The notes beneath the pieces are model-generated. The model saw only the letters and a program-made list of their open reading frames with translations. It had not been told where the DNA came from and searched no databases. From Candidatus Dormiibacterota bacterium (lineage in GTDB: Bacteria; Chloroflexota; Dormibacteria; Aeolococcales; Aeolococcaceae), in the NCBI GenBank assembly GCA_003153125.1, contig PLWW01000005.1:7846-57579 (forward strand): DNA of 49,734 bases, read 5' to 3'. The position numbers were made by a program, and so were the translations under genes. This document shows, in pieces, positions 1 to 8,095 of this stretch (position 1 is its first letter; every line of letters starts with the position of its first letter).

Positions 1-87
1 ACGCTGGCCCTGACCACGGGCTCCCACCGGCCCGCAGCCTTGCCACTGCCGCGCACATCGATCCGCTGCGTCGCGTACGTGCACACG

Positions 88-861
88 TCAGACCGCCGCC
101 GACGAACGGACGTCGCCCGCCGAGTGAAGGGTGTCCGCAAAAAACGCCCAGATTCGTCGCCAGCCGTCGGCGGCCGCATCGGGTCGATAGGCAGGGCGGT
201 CGGTCGCGAAGAAGGCATGTCCCGCGTTGTCGTACGTGTGGAACTCGTGCTGCTTTCCAAGTCGGGTCAACTCCGCGTCGATCTCGGCCACCTCGGCGGG
301 GGATGGGTGTGCGTCCTCCGCCCCGAAGAGACCGAGCACCGGACAGGTGATATCGACGGCGCGGTCGATGACGGGGACCGCGCTCGTCGTCGATCCGGCC
401 GGTGGTTTGTCGGCGATGAAGGCGCCGTAGCAGACGACCGAGGCATCTGGGTCGAGCTCACAGGCTGCGAGGAAGCTCTGCCGGCCCCCGGAGCAGTAGC
501 CGATGGTGGCCACGCGTCCTGAGCACGACGGCATCCCGCGAAGAGAGCGGATCGCCCCCTGGCAATCGCCGAGGAAGCGCCCGTCGGGTACGCCTCCGTT
601 GGCGCGCGCCGCGGCGGCAGCGTCATCGGGAGCGGCGCCCGGGAGGTCGCGGTGATGAAGGTTCGGACAGATGCTGATGTAACCGTGGGCGGCGAAGCGA
701 CGCGCGATCTCCCACGTTCCCTCGTCCCAGCCGGGCATGTGGTGGATGACGACCACGCCCGGGTATGGACCCGGACCGAGGGGACGTGCGAGGTACGCGG
801 GGATCGGGTCGCCCCCGTGACCGCGGATGGTGACCGTCTCAGCCAGCAGCGGATCGAGCAT
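88..861 (-). CDS. Dienelactone hydrolase family protein
   Basis: This 257-residue alpha/beta hydrolase belongs to the dienelactone hydrolase (carboxymethylenebutenolidase) family, cytosolic enzymes that open lactone or other ester bonds in aromatic-ring degradation. The family triad is visible: the nucleophilic Cys123 in GYCSGG, Asp182 in GAEDAHPS and His214 in NAGHAFF. The length matches the family. The ATG start is preceded by AGGAGGA six bases upstream, so the start is well supported. There is no signal peptide. No ring-cleavage genes lie next to it, so the true substrate is open; many homologues are orphan hydrolases. The family call is secure and the reaction is inferred. Confidence 0.9.
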   Translation of the reverse strand: MLDPLLAETVTIRGHGGDPIPAYLARPLGPGPYPGVVVIHHMPGWDEGTWEIARRFAAHGYISICPNLHHRDLPGAAPDDAAAAARANGGVPDGRFLGDCQGAIRSLRGMPSCSGRVATIGYCSGGRQSFLAACELDPDASVVCYGAFIADKPPAGSTTSAVPVIDRAVDITCPVLGLFGAEDAHPSPAEVAEIDAELTRLGKQHEFHTYDNAGHAFFATDRPAYRPDAAADGWRRIWAFFADTLHSAGDVRSSAAV

Positions 862-928
862 GGCGTTCCTCCTCGGGCCGGCCGGCTTGAAGACGACCGG
901 CTGGGACGGAGACTAGCGAATCAGCTCC

Positions 929-1054
929 TCACCGGCACCGGCGCTCGTACCAGGCAACGTCCCAGTATCGACCGAACTTCCGGCCCTGCTCTGAGAAGAC
1001 CGCGACGCGCTCGAAGCCGAATTTGCGGTGCAACGACTCAGAGGCGTCGTGGGC
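929..1054 (-). pseudogene. C-terminal remnant of a GNAT acetyltransferase
   Basis: Reading the minus strand gives about 40 codons ending in a stop at 929. They contain SLHRKFGFERVAVF followed by GRKFGRYWDVAWYERR. This is the typical last strand-helix and tail of phosphinothricin-type N-acetyltransferases (ALHxKLGF ... VGxKFGRWxDV). A stop codon lies immediately upstream at 1055-1057 and no acetyl-CoA-binding core is present in the preceding sequence. It is therefore a leftover tail rather than a functional gene. The identification rests on my memory of the family pattern. Confidence 0.6.
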
Positions 1055-1157
1055 TCACCCTCCGTCATGGTCCCGTCTCCGTGTCACTGTCCCAGTGGGT
1101 AACCTTATTGACCAGGGAGGCGGCGGTCTCCAAACCGTTGTGAAGTTGGAGAGCCAC

Positions 1158-1763
1158 GTGTCCGAGCGAGACGTTTTCATTCTGTCGGAGCGAGCGCTCG
1201 CCGCCATCATCGACCAGGTCGCAGACGACCAGTGGGGCGAGGTGAAGCCGGAGTGGTTTCAGACCGGCTCCCAGGGTGATGCGTCGCTCCGTGAGATCGT
1301 CAACTACCACGCCTTCGACTCGGCGTGGGTACCCGACGTCCTCGCCGGCAAGACGATCGCCGAGGTCGGCAACGCGCACGACCACGTCAAGACGGATCCG
1401 GCGTGCGACTACCGACCCTACAGCGACGCGGCCATTGCGGCTGCCGAACAACTTGACGACCCCGACAAGATCGTCCACCTCTCGTACGGCGACTTCACGG
1501 CACGGGAGTACCTCAAACACGTCACCAGTTTTCGTGGCTTCCGCGCCTACGACATCGCCAGGTGGATCGAGGTGAGCACCGAGCTGCCGCATGACCTCGT
1601 TCAGGGGATGTGGGACGAGCTGGAGCCCGAGATCGACGCCTGGCGCGCGATGGGGGTCTACGGCGACGCCGTCCCGGTGCCCGACAACGCATCCCTCCAG
1701 GACAGGCTGCTCGGCCTCGTCGGACGCGACCCGCGCGCAACGGGCGGAGCGCTCACCGAGTAG
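1158..1763 (+). CDS. DinB/maleylpyruvate isomerase-like protein
   Basis: This protein of about 201 residues resembles the four-helix DinB/MDMPI_N superfamily, which includes mycothiol-dependent maleylpyruvate isomerase and many actinobacterial proteins of unknown role. The early segment with EIVNYHAFDSAWVPDVLAG fits the helix carrying the first metal-binding His, and the YLKHVTSFRGFRAYDIARW stretch fits the second conserved helix. The GTG at 1158 is chosen because GGAG lies six bases upstream and the protein then begins MSERDVFILSERAL. A GTG at 1140 is possible but lacks a good ribosome site. The gene is convergent with the metal permease, whose stop is only six bases away. Substrate unknown. 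Confidence 0.7.
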   Translation: MSERDVFILSERALAAIIDQVADDQWGEVKPEWFQTGSQGDASLREIVNYHAFDSAWVPDVLAGKTIAEVGNAHDHVKTDPACDYRPYSDAAIAAAEQLDDPDKIVHLSYGDFTAREYLKHVTSFRGFRAYDIARWIEVSTELPHDLVQGMWDELEPEIDAWRAMGVYGDAVPVPDNASLQDRLLGLVGRDPRATGGALTE

Positions 1764-1769
1764 GGCCAC

Positions 1770-2606
1770 TCAGGGCACGCGCGCGGTCGGGCGGCCAAGG
1801 TGGAGGGCGCCCCCCGCGATCCGAGCCAGCGCGTAGATGGCGAAGCTGAAGACGGTCACGAACACGCTCGCCTTGATGGTGTCGCTCTCCAGGCTGGCGA
1901 TGAGCCCGCCATCACAGGCCAGCAGCGCGAAGAGAATGGACAAGCCGGTGACGACGGCAGGTCGTGCGGACAGCCGCTGCGCAGCGGCTGCCGGCGTGAT
2001 CGCCAGGCTCAGCACCAGGAGCGTTCCAACGATCTGGGCGGCCTCGGTGACGGTCAGGGCAAGAACGAACAGGAACAGCAACCCGACGAGGCGAAGGCGG
2101 ACTCCGCGAGCCTCGGCGACGTCCGCGTCGACAGACGCGAAGAGGAGTGGCCGGTAGAGGATCGTCGTCGCCACGAGCACGCCGGCGGCGACCCCGAGCA
2201 GGAGCAGCAGCTGGCGGCTGCTGACGCCGAAGATCTGCCCGAACAGGATGTTCGTCGCCTCGGTGGCAAAGCCGTGGTAGAGGCTGAGCAGGTAGACGCC
2301 GACGCCGAGCCCGAACGCGAGGATGACCCCGATCGCGGAGTCGCGCTCGCGCTCACGCACGCCGAGCAGCCCGATCGCCGTGGCAACGACAAGTGATCCC
2401 GCGAGGGCGCCGACGACGGGGTCACCGACCACGAGGAGCCCTGCGGCGGCGCCGGTGAACGACAGCTCAGCGGTGCCGTGCACCGCGAATGCCATCTTCC
2501 GGGTCACGATGAACGGTCCGATCAGCCCGCTGGTGATCGCGACGAGGCTGCCCGCGAGCAGGGCGTGCTGGGCGAACGGCTGGCCGAGGTAGAACCACAG
2601 CCCCAT
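1770..2606 (-). CDS. Zinc/manganese ABC transporter permease (ZnuB-like)
   Basis: This 278-residue integral membrane protein of the ABC-3 family forms the channel of a zinc or manganese importer. It has about eight to nine hydrophobic segments, the N-terminal SGLIGPFIVTRKMAFAVHGTAELSF region typical of ZnuB/MntB (usually HALSHxSF; the second His is absent here) and the late LVLSLAITPAAAAQRLS motif that contacts the ATPase. Its start codon shares one base with the stop of the ATPase gene (TGATG), so the two are translationally coupled. It is the last gene of the binding protein-ATPase-permease operon. Zinc is preferred over manganese because of the adjacent Zur-type regulator and the His-rich ATPase tail. 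Confidence 0.9.
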   Translation of the reverse strand: MGLWFYLGQPFAQHALLAGSLVAITSGLIGPFIVTRKMAFAVHGTAELSFTGAAAGLLVVGDPVVGALAGSLVVATAIGLLGVRERERDSAIGVILAFGLGVGVYLLSLYHGFATEATNILFGQIFGVSSRQLLLLLGVAAGVLVATTILYRPLLFASVDADVAEARGVRLRLVGLLFLFVLALTVTEAAQIVGTLLVLSLAITPAAAAQRLSARPAVVTGLSILFALLACDGGLIASLESDTIKASVFVTVFSFAIYALARIAGGALHLGRPTARVP

Positions 2607-3436
2607 CAGTGGTCTATCTCGGCGCTCGGGTGGTGGTGGTGGCCACCGTGCTCGCCGTGGGCATCGTCGGGGGCACCGATCACGATGATGCGGCCGCGCA
2701 CTCGGAGCACGTCCACCTCGGTGCCATAGAGATCCGAGAGCCGCTCGCCGGTCATCACCTCGTCGGGTGTTCCCACCGCCCAGCGTCCGCCGACCAGGTA
2801 GAGGACGCGGTCCACCATGGGCAGGATGGGATTGACCTCGTGCGACACGAACACCACCGACGTCCCGGCTTTGCGCCGGCGCGAATCGATGAGCTCGCTG
2901 ACCGCCTGCTGGTGCTGGAGATCGAGTGAGAGCAACGGCTCGTCGGCGAGCAGGACGCGCGGATCGCCGAGCAGTGCCTGGGCGATCCGCAGCCGCTGCT
3001 GCTCGCCGCCGGAGAGCAACCCGATGGGGGCGTCAGCGTACCTCGACGCCCCAACTGCCTCGATCACCGCGGAGACCTTGGCCGTCGCTCCGCGGCTGGG
3101 CAGCCCGACCCCCCAGCGGTGACCGTCGAGGCCGAGGCGGACGAGGTCGCGTCCGCGCAGCGGCAGGTCGCGATCGAACGACTTCTGCTGGGGGATGTAG
3201 CCGACCACACTGCTGCCACGGCGCGCCGCGCGGCCGCAGACCTCGACAGTCCCCGCGGACAGCTGCTGCAAGCCGAGAATCACCTTGAGCAGGCTCGTCT
3301 TTCCTGACCCGTTGGGCCCGAGGACCGCGAGGAACTCGCCGGCGGCGACATCGAGGGTCAGGTCACCCCAGAGGGTGCGCTCCCCGAACTGCAGCGCCGC
3401 GTCGCGCAGCTGGATGGTCGGAGGGGCCGTGGTCAT
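2606..3436 (-). CDS. Zinc ABC transporter ATP-binding protein with His-rich tail
   Basis: This ABC ATPase of 276 residues energises the metal importer. Walker A is at about residues 40-47 (GPNGSGKT), the signature is LLSGGEQQRL, Walker B is VLLADEP and the H-loop is VFVSHEV. The chosen ATG at 3436 overlaps the stop of the binding-protein gene by four bases (ATGA), which is better than a longer upstream reading. The C terminus carries HGEHGGHHHH, a metal-binding stretch common in zinc transport components. It may buffer or sense zinc at the inner face, which is inference. Downstream the permease start overlaps the stop codon. Confidence 0.92.
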   Translation of the reverse strand: MTTAPPTIQLRDAALQFGERTLWGDLTLDVAAGEFLAVLGPNGSGKTSLLKVILGLQQLSAGTVEVCGRAARRGSSVVGYIPQQKSFDRDLPLRGRDLVRLGLDGHRWGVGLPSRGATAKVSAVIEAVGASRYADAPIGLLSGGEQQRLRIAQALLGDPRVLLADEPLLSLDLQHQQAVSELIDSRRRKAGTSVVFVSHEVNPILPMVDRVLYLVGGRWAVGTPDEVMTGERLSDLYGTEVDVLRVRGRIIVIGAPDDAHGEHGGHHHHPSAEIDH

Positions 3437-4356
3437 CTCCCCAGCGCCGCCAGGATCGCCTCTGCCTGGTCGATCTGCCACCTCTGCATGGTGGGCTCCG
3501 ACGCGGGAATCGTCTCGGACACTCCGACGACCGGCACACCGCTCCGTGCCGCCAGGTTCTTCACCATCTCGGTGGCCGGGCTGGAGACCTGCGAGTTGTA
3601 GAGGAGCACCTTCACGAGCCTCTGGGAGATCGCAGCGTTCATCGCGGCGGTGTCACCGGGACCCGGCTCGTTGCCGTCCTCGACCGCCTGGGCGAAGGAG
3701 GCGGGCGTGGCCAGGCGAAGCCCGGTGTCCTGCACCAGGTAGCCGGGAACTCGCTCTGTGTACGCGATGGGGTCGTCCCGGTACTTCGACCTGATCGTGT
3801 TGAGGGTGTCGATGTACGGCTGATAAGCCGTCAGGAAGGTGCGCAGGTTGCTGTGAAAGGCGCTTGCGTCGGCGGCATCGTCGGACGCCAGGTGATCGGC
3901 GATGGCGGTCGCCGCTCTGGTGACGTACCTCGGGTCGTACCAGAGGTGTGGGTTGGGATTTCCACCGCCGACAGCCACCGTGCGGGCGATGTTGAGGACG
4001 TCGCGCTGCGCGTTCGGGTTGGTGCTCAGCAGGCGGTCGACGAAGTCGTCGTAGCCGGCCCCGTTCTCGATCACCACGGGCGCGCTGCTGATCGCGGCCG
4101 CGTCGCGCGGATCTGTCTCGTACGTGTGAGGGTCGGCCTGCGGGTCGCTGATGATCGAGGTGACACTGACATGACCGCCACCGATCTGGGCCGCGATGTT
4201 GCCCCAGACGTTCTCGGCCGCGACCACGACGAGCTTTCCACTGCCGGCGGCGTCCGACGCCGAGCCGCATGCGGCGCTCGCGCATGCCGTCAGCGCAACC
4301 GCGACCACGTGAGCGGCGGCGCTGCGGGCGCGCCGGCGGCGCGAGGAACCGGACAT
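3433..4356 (-). CDS. Zinc ABC transporter substrate-binding lipoprotein (ZnuA-like)
   Basis: This 307-residue extracytoplasmic binding protein captures the metal for the ABC importer. An Arg-rich N terminus is followed by a hydrophobic stretch and ACASAACGS, a plausible lipobox. Metal-ligand regions of the ZnuA/TroA family are visible: DPHTYE and NPNPHLWYDP. The region that supplies a His in ZnuA reads TERVPGYL here, so the third ligand differs from the classical protein. The ATG at 4356 has GGAGG five bases upstream; a longer reading frame upstream is rejected because it would run through the divergent regulator. It is the first gene of the operon and lies next to a candidate Zur operator. 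Confidence 0.9.
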   Translation of the reverse strand: MSGSSRRRRARSAAAHVVAVALTACASAACGSASDAAGSGKLVVVAAENVWGNIAAQIGGGHVSVTSIISDPQADPHTYETDPRDAAAISSAPVVIENGAGYDDFVDRLLSTNPNAQRDVLNIARTVAVGGGNPNPHLWYDPRYVTRAATAIADHLASDDAADASAFHSNLRTFLTAYQPYIDTLNTIRSKYRDDPIAYTERVPGYLVQDTGLRLATPASFAQAVEDGNEPGPGDTAAMNAAISQRLVKVLLYNSQVSSPATEMVKNLAARSGVPVVGVSETIPASEPTMQRWQIDQAEAILAALGR

Positions 4357-4392
4357 CAGTCCTCCAAGGCTGCGGTGACACCGCGGCTTAAC

Positions 4393-4405
4393 GGTAATGG
4401 TTACG
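4393..4405. promoter_or_regulatory. Candidate Zur operator
   Basis: GGTAATGGTTACG sits in an A/T-rich island between the divergent binding-protein and Fur-family genes. Its core matches the Bacillus-type Zur box CGTAATNATTACG (recalled consensus) at 10 of 12 specified bases. The GTAA/TTAC arms are a perfect inverted repeat, and a second GGTTAC follows directly in tandem. The position would let a dimer repress both genes. Confidence 0.5.
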
Positions 4406-4430
4406 GTTACAAATGCTATCATGGCCGGCG

Positions 4431-4877
4431 ATGCACATGTCATCGAGGCTCCACCCGGCCGCGGCGCATCGGACCACCCGCCAGAAGCTCGCGCTCGAGC
4501 GGATGCTGGCGGCGTGCGCAGACTTCCGCAGTGCCCAGGACCTGCACGCGCAGCTGCGTGCCGGCGGTGCGAGGGTGGGATTGACGACGGTGTACAACAA
4601 CCTGCGCACACTTGCCGAGAGGGGCGCCGTTGACACAGTCCTCACCGAGGACGGCGAGACGCTCTACCGCCGCTGCGAGAACGACTCCCACCACCATCAC
4701 CTGGTGTGCCGCGTCTGCGGGCGCACCGTGGAGATCTCGGGCCCGGCCGTGGAGCGCTGGGCCGCAGCCGTGGCCTCATCTGAAGGATTCGTCGATGTCC
4801 GTCACACCGTGGAGATCGTGGGCACGTGCAGTGGCTGTGTGAACACTCCGACGCGCCCCCTGGACTCGCAGGCTTGA
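4431..4877 (+). CDS. Fur-family zinc uptake regulator (Zur-like)
   Basis: This regulator of about 148 residues belongs to the Fur family. The N-terminal winged helix contains TRQKLALERML, SAQDLHAQL and GLTTVYNNLRTL. The dimerisation domain has the HHHHLVCRVCG metal site and two CxxC pairs (CRVC and CSGC) that hold structural zinc, as in Zur. The final VRHTVEIVGTC strand is also typical. The ATG at 4431 starts MHMSSR; ATG 4437 is equally possible and neither has a strong ribosome site. It is divergent from the zinc importer and a candidate box lies between them, so it probably represses that operon and itself when zinc is plentiful. The next gene starts within its stop codon. Confidence 0.88.
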   Translation: MHMSSRLHPAAAHRTTRQKLALERMLAACADFRSAQDLHAQLRAGGARVGLTTVYNNLRTLAERGAVDTVLTEDGETLYRRCENDSHHHHLVCRVCGRTVEISGPAVERWAAAVASSEGFVDVRHTVEIVGTCSGCVNTPTRPLDSQA

Positions 4878-6541
4878 CCGCGATCTTCGACCTCGCCGAC
4901 CGCTACGTGAGCGGACTCGCCGACCTCGACGCCCTCCTCGCCACCTACCTCGGTGTGCCTGGTCACGCGGAGGACATGACCGACCAGTCGCCGGACGGCG
5001 TCGTGGCCACCGCCGAGCTGACCCAGAGAACGCTGACGGAGTTGCGCCGTACCCATCCCGACAACAACGCCGACAGGATCTGTCGTGACTTCATGGTCGA
5101 GCGGTTGACGGTCGGGATCGAGCTGTTCGAGGCGGGCGAAGCATGGCGGACGCTTCGCAACCTGGGCTCACCGGTGCAGTCGATCCGGCAGATCTTCGAC
5201 CTCTCCGCACAGGGCAGCGCCGAGGATTGGCACCACATCGCGGTTCGCCTTGCCAAGGTGCCGGCGTCCATCGAGGGCCTGCAAGCAACCCTGCGCCATG
5301 GCCTCGACCTCGGGCTCCCGGCGGCACGCCGCCAGGCTCTGGTCTGCGCCAGGCAGGCCGAGGTGTGGGGCGGGGAGGCCGGCGAGGGCGTGCCCTATTT
5401 CCTGGCCCTCGCCGGCCGCTGCACGCACGAGGGTCCGCTGCGCTCCGAGGTCGACGCCGGCGCCCGCCAGGCCACCGAGGCGTACGCCGGGTTGGCGCGA
5501 TTCCTGCGCGACGTGTATGCGCCGGCAGCACCGGACCGAGACCCCGTCGGGCGCGACCGCTACCGCCTCGCCGCACGCGAATTTCTCGGCAGCGACATCG
5601 ACCTGGACGAGACCTATGCGTGGGGTTGGGAGGAGCTGCATCGTCTCGAGGCGGAGATGCGTGAGGCTGCCCAACGAATCAGCCCCGGTGCGTCCGTGGA
5701 GGAGGTCGTCGAGCTGCTTAGGACCGACCCCTCCCGCGCGGTTGAAGGGGCTGACAATCTCCAGGGTTTCCTGCAAAACCTGACCGATACAGCCATCGCC
5801 GAGCTGAACGGCACGCACTTCGACATCCCCGAGCAGATCCGTCGTTGCGAATGTCTCATCGCCCCCCCGGGGGGCGCGGCGGCGATGTATTACACGCCTC
5901 CGTCGGAGGACTGGACCCGGCCCGGGCGCACGTGGTATCCGACCGGTGGCCGCACCGTGTTCCCGCTCTGGAATGAGGTCTCGACCGCGTACCACGAGGG
6001 CGTTCCCGGCCACCATCTCCAGGTCGGCCTCATGACCTGCCTGAAAGAGGACCTCAGCCGCTACCAGCGCAGCATCGGGTTCGTCAGCGGCCACGGAGAG
6101 GGTTGGGCCCTGTACGCCGAGCGGTTGATGGGTGAGCTCGGCTACCTCGACAACCCCGACTACCGGCTGGGCATGCTGTCGGGAAGCATCTTCCGCGCCA
6201 TGCGCGTCGTGGTCGACATCGGTCTGCATCTCGAGCTGCCCATCCCCGACGGCGAGGAGAATGCCGGACAGCAGTGGTCGCCGGACGTGGCCTTCAGCTT
6301 CGCCGACCGGTACTCACCGATCCCGGGCGAGTTCACCCGCAGCGAGGTCGACCGCTACATGGGCATGCCTGCGCAGGCGATCAGCTACAAGGTGGGCGAG
6401 CGAGCCTGGTTCGAGATCCGCGCCGACATCCAGAGCCGTCGCGGCGCCGGCTTCAACCTCAAGGACTTCCACACCCAGGCGCTCCACCTCGGGTCGCTCG
6501 GACTTGACCAGATGCGCCGGGAGATGCTGACCGCGATGTGA
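4874..6541 (+). CDS. DUF885 family protein (putative zinc metallopeptidase)
   Basis: This protein of about 555 residues belongs to the DUF885 family, which resembles M3/M32-like helical metallopeptidases. The characteristic YHEGVPGHHLQ, GWALYAERLMGELGY and, near the end, AISYKVGE and EIRAD segments are present. The two His of HEGVPGHH and a downstream acidic residue are likely metal ligands by analogy with HExxH enzymes. No signal peptide is evident. The start is uncertain: TTG 4874 overlaps the Zur stop by four bases and gives a family-like N terminus (LTAIFDLADRYV), while GTG 4826 would add 16 residues. Close coupling with Zur suggests co-transcription. Confidence 0.85.
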   Translation: MTAIFDLADRYVSGLADLDALLATYLGVPGHAEDMTDQSPDGVVATAELTQRTLTELRRTHPDNNADRICRDFMVERLTVGIELFEAGEAWRTLRNLGSPVQSIRQIFDLSAQGSAEDWHHIAVRLAKVPASIEGLQATLRHGLDLGLPAARRQALVCARQAEVWGGEAGEGVPYFLALAGRCTHEGPLRSEVDAGARQATEAYAGLARFLRDVYAPAAPDRDPVGRDRYRLAAREFLGSDIDLDETYAWGWEELHRLEAEMREAAQRISPGASVEEVVELLRTDPSRAVEGADNLQGFLQNLTDTAIAELNGTHFDIPEQIRRCECLIAPPGGAAAMYYTPPSEDWTRPGRTWYPTGGRTVFPLWNEVSTAYHEGVPGHHLQVGLMTCLKEDLSRYQRSIGFVSGHGEGWALYAERLMGELGYLDNPDYRLGMLSGSIFRAMRVVVDIGLHLELPIPDGEENAGQQWSPDVAFSFADRYSPIPGEFTRSEVDRYMGMPAQAISYKVGERAWFEIRADIQSRRGAGFNLKDFHTQALHLGSLGLDQMRREMLTAM

Positions 6542-6557
6542 TCGGAGGCTGCCAGCC

Positions 6558-7169
6558 CTAACGTCTGCGCCAGGTTGCCAGGACCGGCGCCACTGTCAGC
6601 GCCCCGATCGAGCCGACAAGCACACCGGGGTAGACCGAGAAGAGCGGCGCGACGTAGACCGCACCACCGGCGACGACCGCTGTGCGCCAGACTCGCGCCA
6701 ATGCCCAGCGCCGGTGCCACAGGCCGAGCAGCAGCCCACCGAGCAGAACGGCGGCGATCAGCAACCACGGCGCCTGTGCCTGGCTCTGGGCGGCGATGAA
6801 GAGCGCGGAGAGGATGCCATATCGCCAGGCCAGTCCCCAGGCGACGCTGGACACGAAGGAGCGCCGTCGGTTGACCTGATGGACGGGCGCGCCATATGGG
6901 TCGGGGACTGCGGGCGCCGCTCGGGGAGCGACAGCCGGCGCGGGTGGCGGCGGCGGCAGGCACGGGACCACAGGAGTCATCCGCGCTGCAACGGGCGGAC
7001 GGGGAGGCGCGCTCGCCGGCCGCGGCAGGGGAAGCGGACGGCGCCACGCCAACGCGTCCTGGCATGCCTGCCCATACGCGAGCCAGTCTCGCTCGGAGCG
7101 GTCATCGAGCATCCCCTGGGCGGCGGCCACCCGGCGGCCGAAGTCGGCGAGATCCCTGGCGCGGCTCAT
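6558..7169 (-). CDS. Hypothetical proline-rich membrane protein
   Basis: I do not recognise a family. The 203-residue product has an N-terminal soluble part of about 50 residues, a Pro/Ala-rich linker including PPPPPAPAVAP, then two to four hydrophobic segments from about residue 105 to the Arg-rich end (TWRRR). The architecture suggests a small inner-membrane protein with a disordered cytoplasmic N terminus. ATG 7169 is chosen over the adjacent TTG. It runs in the same direction as the DUF3151 gene, 58 bases downstream of it. Confidence 0.65.
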   Translation of the reverse strand: MSRARDLADFGRRVAAAQGMLDDRSERDWLAYGQACQDALAWRRPLPLPRPASAPPRPPVAARMTPVVPCLPPPPPAPAVAPRAAPAVPDPYGAPVHQVNRRRSFVSSVAWGLAWRYGILSALFIAAQSQAQAPWLLIAAVLLGGLLLGLWHRRWALARVWRTAVVAGGAVYVAPLFSVYPGVLVGSIGALTVAPVLATWRRR

Positions 7170-7227
7170 CAATGCGCTGTAACGGTGTCATGTCCGCGAG
7201 GGTTATCGCGCGCCCACGGCGCGCCGG

Positions 7228-7767
7228 TCACGGCAGTGGCGGTGGCGTCCACCCCGGTCCGGGGACCTCCGGGTAGGCGGCGACACCCAGGGCGTCATCC
7301 GGGTCGAGTTCGAGGAGGAAGTCCCGGCACCGTGCGGCCTCATCCGCCTCGTCGATCGCCGCGGCCGCGGCGAGCAAGGCGTGCAACCCGCGAAGGAAGC
7401 CTCGGTTCGACGGCCGCGTCCAGCGCACCATGCCGGTGCCGCCCCAACCTTCACGGCGCAGGCGGTCGAGCCCGCGGTGGTACGCGACACGCGCGAACGC
7501 GTAGGCGACGACCGGCTCGCCGGCGGCGAGGCTGATCTCGCTGAGGCGAGCCCAGGCTTCGAGAAGCGCGGGATGGTGCTCGGCGGCGCGGATCAGCGCG
7601 TCGCGGCGGGTCGGGCCGTCCGGCGCGGCGAGCGCGGCGCGCAGGTCGCTGGACGCCTCGTCGGGCTCCGCCGGGAGGATCGTCTCGTGGCGAGCCGGGA
7701 CGGCGGACGGCGCGGTGCCGGCAACGGGAAGGTTCTGGATCGGCCGCTGCGGCCGCTCGGAGGCCAC
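7228..7767 (-). CDS. DUF3151 family protein
   Basis: This 179-residue protein matches the DUF3151 family known mainly from actinobacteria. The diagnostic run is visible: ARVAYHRGLDRLRREGW, then NRGFLRGLHALLAAAAAIDEADEAARC. The helix-rich, TPR-like sequence (AEHHPALLEAWARLSE) fits the family; its function is unknown. The start is a GTG at 7767, three bases after the stop of a truncated VOC gene. This family is one of the best taxonomic hints in the window. Confidence 0.88.
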   Translation of the reverse strand: MASERPQRPIQNLPVAGTAPSAVPARHETILPAEPDEASSDLRAALAAPDGPTRRDALIRAAEHHPALLEAWARLSEISLAAGEPVVAYAFARVAYHRGLDRLRREGWGGTGMVRWTRPSNRGFLRGLHALLAAAAAIDEADEAARCRDFLLELDPDDALGVAAYPEVPGPGWTPPPLP

Positions 7768-7770
7768 GTC

Positions 7771-7911
7771 TCAGCCGCCTGCCGGCGCCAGGGCGGCGTA
7801 CAGGTCGACCGGCGTGCCATCGGGGATGGCTACGCCGAGGCGGCGGTAGAAGGCGAGGGTGGCTGCCATGTCCGACACGACGAGCTCGACGATGGCGGCA
7901 CGCAGCTTCAT
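7771..7911 (-). pseudogene. Truncated glyoxalase/VOC-family gene (N-terminal fragment)
   Basis: The reading frame from ATG 7911 encodes only 46 residues. MKLRAAIVELVVSDMAATLAFYRRLG is the standard first beta-alpha unit of a vicinal-oxygen-chelate (glyoxalase/bleomycin-resistance) protein, including the NxxxSlaFYrrLG-type helix. It stops after YAALAPAGG, where a normal protein of about 120 residues would continue with metal ligands and the second beta-alpha-beta-beta-beta module. No continuation is found in other frames before the DUF3151 gene. It is most likely a deletion remnant. Confidence 0.7.
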
Positions 7912-8095
7912 GGGTTCAATGCGAGCGCGTTTTGTACAGCGTGCGACTGAAACCCGCTGAAGCCGGGGCGATTGTTGTGGCCACCTGCCCACACCTCCAG
8001 AGGGCGCCACCCGACAGGGGAGGCCGCAACTCGTTCGAGGCAGTATGCGCGCCCGGTCCTTCCGGACTTCCCGCACGCCGGTCTCATTGCTACGG

